Shown here piece after piece: positions 59,799 through 64,000 of a stretch of 64,000 bases of DNA. A program made the translations under genes and the position numbers. How positions within the stretch are numbered: the first letter of the stretch is position 1; every line of letters begins with the position of its first letter. This DNA is from an uncultured Centipeda sp. (GTDB taxonomy: Bacteria > Bacillota > Negativicutes > Selenomonadales > Selenomonadaceae): contig CAJPQT010000004.1 in NCBI GenBank assembly GCA_905372865.1, forward strand, positions 37,434 through 101,433, written 5' to 3'. Below the pieces are notes generated by a model that made no database searches, had not been told where the DNA came from, and saw only the letters and a program-made list of their open reading frames with translations.

Positions 59799-59825
59799 GA
59801 CAGCACCATCCTTTCATTTGTATTG

Positions 59826-59869
59826 AGAATACCACAAAAATTCGATCTTGTAAATGAGAAAATTTCTCA
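59826..59869 (-). promoter_or_regulatory. Promoter and palindromic operator of the metal transporter operon
   Basis: On the minus strand TTTACA (59854-59849), 17-bp spacer, TATTCT (59831-59826). Directly upstream lies TGAGAAAATTTCTCA (59855-59869 as read on the plus strand), a perfect 15-base palindrome touching the -35. Its place suits a metal-responsive repressor such as an MntR/DtxR or Fur-family protein. The motif is not one I can assign. Confidence 0.6.
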
Positions 59870-59895
59870 ATATGGAAATTACTTTATGAAAAATG

Positions 59896-59925
59896 AAAAC
59901 GCCCCCGTGAAAATCCACAGGGGCG
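59896..59925 (-). terminator. Terminator after nadE
   Basis: CGCCCC-GTG/CAC-GGGGCG stem (59900-59925), followed on the minus strand by TTTTCATTTTT. It separates nadE from the metal transporter operon downstream. Confidence 0.85.
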
Positions 59926-59942
59926 ACAAGAGCCATTCTGTT

Positions 59943-61607
59943 TTATTTCTGGAGCAGCTTCTCTTTCAATGCGCGATAGCGGATTGTCTCATATGTGCCG
60001 ATCTGCGATTCGGGATGGTCGCTGCCGTAGGCATGTGCGCTGACGGACAGCAGCGGCGGCGACTGGATACGCTTGGCGACTGCCATGCCCGTATAGAGCC
60101 CCCACCAGCGCTCGAGATCGGCGATAAAGTCCGCCGCCGTGGGGAAATACGCTGCAACAAGCCCTTCCTCACAGCCAATCTGTGCTTCGAGTGCGTTTTT
60201 GGCATAGTATTCCAGAATTTCCTCGGGTGTTTCATTGTTCTCTGCAAAGGCGCGGAAGAGATAGTCGTGATAGGGATAGCGGATGGGGTCACCCTTGCCC
60301 TCGTCCACGTTCTGTGCATCGGACAGCTCCGCACTCGGTACGATGTCGATGATGCCCTGCGGGATGACCGCACGCCCATAGGCGCTGTCGTTCAGATAGC
60401 GCGCGAGGTCGTAGACCTGATACTTCCACAGGTCGGCGAGTGCCGAGAGGAAGCCCGCCTGATCGCCGTAGAGGGTCGCGTAGCCGACGGTGGCCTCTGC
60501 CTTGTTCGCGTTGCAGGTAAAGCCCGCACCCCATGCGGCGGCAACGGCGGAGAGGACACGTCCACTGCGGTCGCGCGCCTGCATATTCTCGCGCACAAAT
60601 GAGGAGATCGTGAGATGTTCGCCCTCTGCCGCACATTTTCCCATGATGGGGATGCTTGTAAGCTGCTCGACGGTGTGCTCGACACTCTCCTCAATCGGCA
60701 CGATCATATGGCGGCAGCCGAGGTTCTCGGCGAGTTGCGCGGCAAGCCCCTTCGTGGTCGCGGAGTTGAAGCGGCTTGGCATATTGACAAGCAGCACCTT
60801 GTCCGCGCCGATGGCGTCGACGTAGAGGGCGGCGGCAACGGCGGAGTCGATGCCACCCGAGATGCCGATCACAACGCGCTCCATATGGATGCGCGCGAGA
60901 AATTTCTGCACGGCGTAGCGCAGCATCCGATGGATGGGAGCGATGGGCGGCTCTGCATGAGACAAAATGGGAGCGGGAAGCGTGTCCGTGTCAACGACGG
61001 TTATGCCCTCCGTGTAGGCAGGGGACATGGTGACGCGTTCGCCTGCAGCGCTGAATACATACGCTCGACCGGGAAATGCGTAGACCGTCTTGCCCTTGTC
61101 TTGAAGTCCGAGGGTGTTGATGTAGAAAATATTTTTGCGCTTTTCGCGTGCCGTCTCTGCGAGTGAGCCTGCACCGAAGCAGATGGGGAAGGGGGATGCG
61201 TCTGCGGCGAGGATGATGTTCTCGTTGGGCAGCTCATAGAGGGGCGGGGCAAAGGTGTTTCCCGTGCCGTGGAGCGGGCTGTGGGCAACCTCACGCAGCA
61301 TGCCGTCCCGCGCCTCCATGAGTGTGCGACGCACGCTCGTGCAGCTCTCTGCCTCTGCTGCGTTTCCAAAGACGACGGTGATGCCATCTGCCGCAGCGGC
61401 AATCTCCTCGGCGTATGCCGCACAGTCGCGCAGGAATGCGGGCTGTTTCCACACGCCGCCGAGGAAGAGCCCCGAGAGGCTGAGCGCGGGGAAGAGGGCA
61501 AGCTCCGCACCCGCCGCTTTTGCCGCGGTAATTTTTGTCTGCATTGCTGCAGCGTTAAGGTCTGGACGACCCGGGATAACCTCCATTGAAATCAGCGCAA
61601 TTTTCAT
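59943..61607 (-). CDS. nadE: NAD+ synthase with degenerate N-terminal glutaminase domain
   Basis: A 554-residue protein. The C-terminal synthetase domain is intact: RVVIGISGGIDSAVAAALYV (ATP loop), NKAEATVGYATLYGDQAGFL and IVPSAELSDAQNVDEGKGDP. The N-terminal nitrilase-like domain (about 1-240) has lost its catalytic triad. The Glu position of the usual FPEL motif reads FPALSLSG, the Lys motif reads REVAHSPLHG, and the CED segment is missing. At 554 residues it is shorter than glutamine-dependent enzymes (about 640). It probably uses ammonia. ATG 61607 follows AAGGAGC; the very long open frame beyond it is antisense to thrC. Confidence 0.9.
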   Translation of the reverse strand: MKIALISMEVIPGRPDLNAAAMQTKITAAKAAGAELALFPALSLSGLFLGGVWKQPAFLRDCAAYAEEIAAAADGITVVFGNAAEAESCTSVRRTLMEARDGMLREVAHSPLHGTGNTFAPPLYELPNENIILAADASPFPICFGAGSLAETAREKRKNIFYINTLGLQDKGKTVYAFPGRAYVFSAAGERVTMSPAYTEGITVVDTDTLPAPILSHAEPPIAPIHRMLRYAVQKFLARIHMERVVIGISGGIDSAVAAALYVDAIGADKVLLVNMPSRFNSATTKGLAAQLAENLGCRHMIVPIEESVEHTVEQLTSIPIMGKCAAEGEHLTISSFVRENMQARDRSGRVLSAVAAAWGAGFTCNANKAEATVGYATLYGDQAGFLSALADLWKYQVYDLARYLNDSAYGRAVIPQGIIDIVPSAELSDAQNVDEGKGDPIRYPYHDYLFRAFAENNETPEEILEYYAKNALEAQIGCEEGLVAAYFPTAADFIADLERWWGLYTGMAVAKRIQSPPLLSVSAHAYGSDHPESQIGTYETIRYRALKEKLLQK

Positions 61608-61624
61608 GTTGATGCTCCTTGTAT

Positions 61625-61671
61625 TTGATTTTTCATGCGTCAGGATGGTATAATTCAGTGGCATAAGTATA
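61625..61671. promoter_or_regulatory. Divergent promoters of nadE (minus) and thrC (plus)
   Basis: Plus strand: TTGATT (61625-61630), 18-bp spacer, perfect TATAAT (61649-61654) for thrC. Minus strand: extended -10 TGC-TATACT (61671-61666), with a weak TTGGGT -35 at 18 bp, for nadE. The two promoter regions interleave. Confidence 0.5.
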
Positions 61672-61712
61672 GCACAGATGGCTCGTGACACCCAAATGAA
61701 AGGATGTATACA

Positions 61713-63206
61713 ATGGATTATTTCAGCACGCGCGGGGCAACGGAGCGCGTTTCCTCCGCAGCGGCGATTCTCAAAGGGCTTGCCTCGGACGGCGGGCTCT
61801 TTGTGCCCGCATCGTTCCCGCAGTTGACGCTCGCTGAGATCGAGGCGCTTGTGCCGCTCTCGTACGAGGAGCGTGCCGTACGCATCCTTCGCCTTTTTCT
61901 CACGGACTATACCGAGGAGGAGCTGTGCGGCTGTGTGAAGCGTGCCTATGGGCAGACGTTTGACGATGTGCGCCGCGCACCCGTGAAGTCGGTCGGCGAT
62001 CTCGAGGTGCTCGAGCTCTGGCACGGACCGACGAGCGCGTTCAAAGACATGGCACTGCAGCTCCTGCCGCAGCTGATGAGCACGGCGCGGAAAAAGACGG
62101 GGGAGCAGGACACGATCCTCATTCTCGTCGCGACCTCGGGCGATACGGGGAAGGCTGCGCTCGAGGGCTTCGCCGATGCCGAGGGCATCCGCATCATGGT
62201 GTTCTACCCCGACGGCGGGGTCAGCCCTGTGCAGCGGCTGCAGATGGTGACGCAGGAGGGGGCGAATGTCTCTGTCGTAGCGGTGCGCGGCAACTTCGAC
62301 GATGCGCAGCGCGGCGTGAAGGAGATCTTCGGCGATGCGGCGATGGCAAAGGAGCTTGCGGCGCTTCATACAAAGCTTTCCTCGGCAAACTCGATCAACT
62401 GGGGACGCCTCGTGCCGCAGATTGTCTACTACTTCAGTGCATACGCCGACCTCCTCGCGGAGAGCAAAATTGCGGCGGGCGATGCGGTGAACTTCACCGT
62501 GCCGACCGGGAACTTCGGCAACATCCTCGCGGGGTACTATGCGAAGCGCATGGGGCTGCCCGTCGGAAAACTCGTCTGCGCGTCGAACGCAAACAATGTG
62601 CTCACGGACTTTTTGCGGACGGGCATCTATGACCGAAAGCGTGAGTTCTGTCAGACGATTTCGCCGTCGATGGACATCCTCGTTTCGAGCAATCTTGAGC
62701 GTCTGCTCTATCATCTGACGGAGGACACGGCACAGGTTGCTGCGTGGATGAGGGAACTTGCAGAGAAAGGAACCTATGACGCGAGCGGTCTCCTGCCCGT
62801 CCTCCGTGAGAATTTCTGGGCGGCATTCACAAGCGATCTGATGACGGAGGAGGAAATCCGTATCGTCTGCGCGCGGACAGGCTACACCCTCGACACGCAT
62901 ACAGCAGTTGCCTATCGTGTGGCGGAAGACTATCGACGCGAGACGGGGGACATGCGCCCGATGATCGTGCTTTCGACGGCAAGTCCGTACAAATTCGGCG
63001 CAAGTGTGCTTCATGCACTGGGCAAGGATACGGACGGGCTGGATGAGTTCACGCTGATGGAACGTCTGCACATACAGAGTGGCATGGAGATCCCCGCGCG
63101 TCTTGCCGCCCTGCGTGAGGCAAAGGTGCTCCATGACGGAATCTGCGAACGCGGCGACATGCGTGCGGCGGTCCTGTCTTTTGCCGGGCATAAGAAAAAA
63201 CAATAA
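61713..63206 (+). CDS. thrC: Threonine synthase
   Basis: A 497-residue PLP enzyme converting O-phosphohomoserine to threonine. It begins MDYFSTRGATERVSSAAAIL, has the PLP lysine in HGPTSAFKDMALQLLPQL, the phosphate loop region VATSGDTGKAALEGF, and FTVPTGNFGNILAGYYAKRM. This is the long, fungal/Gram-negative-like form. ATG 61713 is eight bases after AAAGGA; ATG 61704 would overlap the Shine-Dalgarno. Confidence 0.96.
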   Translation: MDYFSTRGATERVSSAAAILKGLASDGGLFVPASFPQLTLAEIEALVPLSYEERAVRILRLFLTDYTEEELCGCVKRAYGQTFDDVRRAPVKSVGDLEVLELWHGPTSAFKDMALQLLPQLMSTARKKTGEQDTILILVATSGDTGKAALEGFADAEGIRIMVFYPDGGVSPVQRLQMVTQEGANVSVVAVRGNFDDAQRGVKEIFGDAAMAKELAALHTKLSSANSINWGRLVPQIVYYFSAYADLLAESKIAAGDAVNFTVPTGNFGNILAGYYAKRMGLPVGKLVCASNANNVLTDFLRTGIYDRKREFCQTISPSMDILVSSNLERLLYHLTEDTAQVAAWMRELAEKGTYDASGLLPVLRENFWAAFTSDLMTEEEIRIVCARTGYTLDTHTAVAYRVAEDYRRETGDMRPMIVLSTASPYKFGASVLHALGKDTDGLDEFTLMERLHIQSGMEIPARLAALREAKVLHDGICERGDMRAAVLSFAGHKKKQ

Positions 63207-63238
63207 AATTTTCGCGATGAAGGAGGATTTCCAGACTA

Positions 63239-63313
63239 TGTGAAGAATTCTCACAATGTACGTTAATTCGGTACGATGATACCAAGACAGGGCTTTGTCT
63301 TGTGCTTGTATCA
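63239..63313 (+). promoter_or_regulatory. Structured leader of pckA
   Basis: Between thrC and pckA lies TGTGA-N7-TCACA (63239-63255), a Rex/CRP-like inverted repeat with one extra base. Then follows a strong hairpin: TGATAC and CAAGACA (63277-63289) pair with TGTCTTG and GTATCA (63296-63302, 63308-63313) with a five-base bulge. An AAGGAGG followed by ATG TGA (63238-63243) precedes it. I could not define a good promoter. Confidence 0.4.
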
Positions 63314-63348
63314 ATTTAACCAATCTTTTTGGGAAAAGAGGTCATACC

Positions 63349-64000
63349 ATGGCAACGATTGATCTGACACAGTACGGCATTACGGGGACGACGGAGATTG
63401 TTCACAACCCCAGCTACGACCAGTTGTTTCGTGAGGAGCTGCGTCCCGATCTCGAGGGCTATGAGCGCGGACAGGTGACAGAGATGGGCGATGCCGTCAA
63501 TGTTATGACGGGCATCTACACAGGACGTTCCCCGAAGGACAAGTACATTGTTGATGATGAGACCTCACACGATACGGTCTGGTGGACCTCGGACGAGTAC
63601 AAGAACGACAACCACCGCGCGACGCAGAAAGCGTGGAATGCTGTGCGCGAGATCGCGATCCGTGAGCTCTGCAACAAGCGTCTCTTTGTCGTGGATGCGT
63701 TCTGCGGTGCGAACGTGAATACACGCATGGCTGTCCGCTTCATCATGGAGGTGCCGTGGCAGGCGCATTTCGTCACGAATATGTTCATCCGCCCGACCGA
63801 GCAGGAGCTCGCGGATTTTAAGCCCGACTTCGTGGTCTACAATGCGGCCAAGGCACGCGTCATGCACTTCGGCGATCTCGGTCTCAACTCCGAGACGGCA
63901 GTCATGTTCAACCTCACGAGCCGTGAGCAGATCATCGTCAACACGTGGTACGGCGGCGAGATGAAAAAGGGTATGTTCTCGATGATGAACTACTACCTCC
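63349..64000 (+). CDS. pckA: Phosphoenolpyruvate carboxykinase (ATP), N-terminal part
   Basis: 217 codons up to the window edge. It begins MATIDLTQYGITGTTEIVHN and carries the ATP-PEPCK signatures TGIYTGRSPKDKYIVDD, VDAFCGANVNTRMAVRFIME and IIVNTWYGGEMKKGMFSMMN. The enzyme interconverts oxaloacetate and phosphoenolpyruvate. In fermentative, succinate- or propionate-forming Negativicutes it may run in the carboxylating direction. The 3' end is outside the window. Confidence 0.96.
   Translation, partial: MATIDLTQYGITGTTEIVHNPSYDQLFREELRPDLEGYERGQVTEMGDAVNVMTGIYTGRSPKDKYIVDDETSHDTVWWTSDEYKNDNHRATQKAWNAVREIAIRELCNKRLFVVDAFCGANVNTRMAVRFIMEVPWQAHFVTNMFIRPTEQELADFKPDFVVYNAAKARVMHFGDLGLNSETAVMFNLTSREQIIVNTWYGGEMKKGMFSMMNYYL

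Noticed and set aside
63239..63255. Rex operator before pckA
   Set aside because: The half sites are separated by seven bases, not six, so it does not meet the Rex spacing. It is kept only as a curiosity of the leader.
59943..63323. A 1126-codon open frame on the minus strand
   Set aside because: Only the downstream part (from ATG 61607) encodes NAD+ synthase with a Shine-Dalgarno. The rest is antisense to thrC and has no protein-like features; long antisense frames are common in GC-rich genes.
1..64000. tRNA, rRNA, CRISPR arrays, integrases, intact insertion sequences
   Set aside because: No sequence matching these was found by reading. No direct-repeat array with regular spacing and no transposase-like protein is present.

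Overview
The window reads as chromosomal DNA of a GC-rich, diderm Firmicute of the Selenomonas type (Negativicutes). Firmicute-style genes (floA, RNase Y, ymdB, comF, prmC, CIRCE-controlled groESL) sit beside a flagellar operon and a lactose/galactose operon. The genus is inferred from gene content and protein character, not from a search. I saw no rRNA, tRNA, CRISPR array, prophage or intact insertion sequence.

Layout. 1-9.7 kb: membrane and RNA-turnover housekeeping (nfeD end, floA, an M48 protease on the minus strand, rny, a FIST-GGDEF sensor, ymdB, a PHP phosphoesterase, a P-loop/Asp23 protein). 9.9-18.9 kb: flagellar basal-body and export operon flgB-flgC-fliE-fliF-fliG-fliH-fliI-fliJ, a lytic transglycosylase, a MotE-like protein and a cell-wall amidase. 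18.9-27.6 kb: MATE pump, NDH-2, rpmE with a structured leader, DUF1385, prfA, prmC, Sua5, comF. 27.6-33.7 kb: ilvBN behind a probable attenuator, groESL, a SAF-domain oxidoreductase. 34-38.2 kb: a NikA/B/C/E-like transporter whose nikC carries an in-frame stop. 38.3-52 kb: deoD, then a regulated lactose/melibiose/galactose cluster (kinase-like gene, GPH symporter, lacZ, galK, galE, galT, LacI regulator, alpha-galactosidase). 52-64 kb: purL, a Mn/Zn ABC transporter on the minus strand, nadE with a degenerate glutaminase domain, thrC and the start of pckA.

How the parts fit. The symporter brings in galactosides, LacZ and the alpha-galactosidase split them, and GalK, GalT and GalE feed the galactose into UDP-sugar metabolism. 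Three near-identical 18-bp operators (two around the promoter at 39.2 kb, one at galK) are the likely targets of the LacI-family protein encoded in the same cluster.

Most interesting observations: (1) a family of three 145-nt intergenic repeats (22.2, 44.6 and 48.6 kb) that fold into one long hairpin with compensatory base changes in most helices; (2) a compact minus-strand unit at 26.4-26.9 kb with promoter, Shine-Dalgarno, a short ORF with an in-frame UGA, an ATGA-coupled second ORF and a terminator; (3) an ilvB leader combining a near-leaderless 25-codon ORF ending in Val-Leu-Leu-Leu codons with a hairpin and U-rich run; (4) a nonsense codon in nikC; (5) loss of the whole glutaminase triad in NadE; (6) a possible AUU start in rny.
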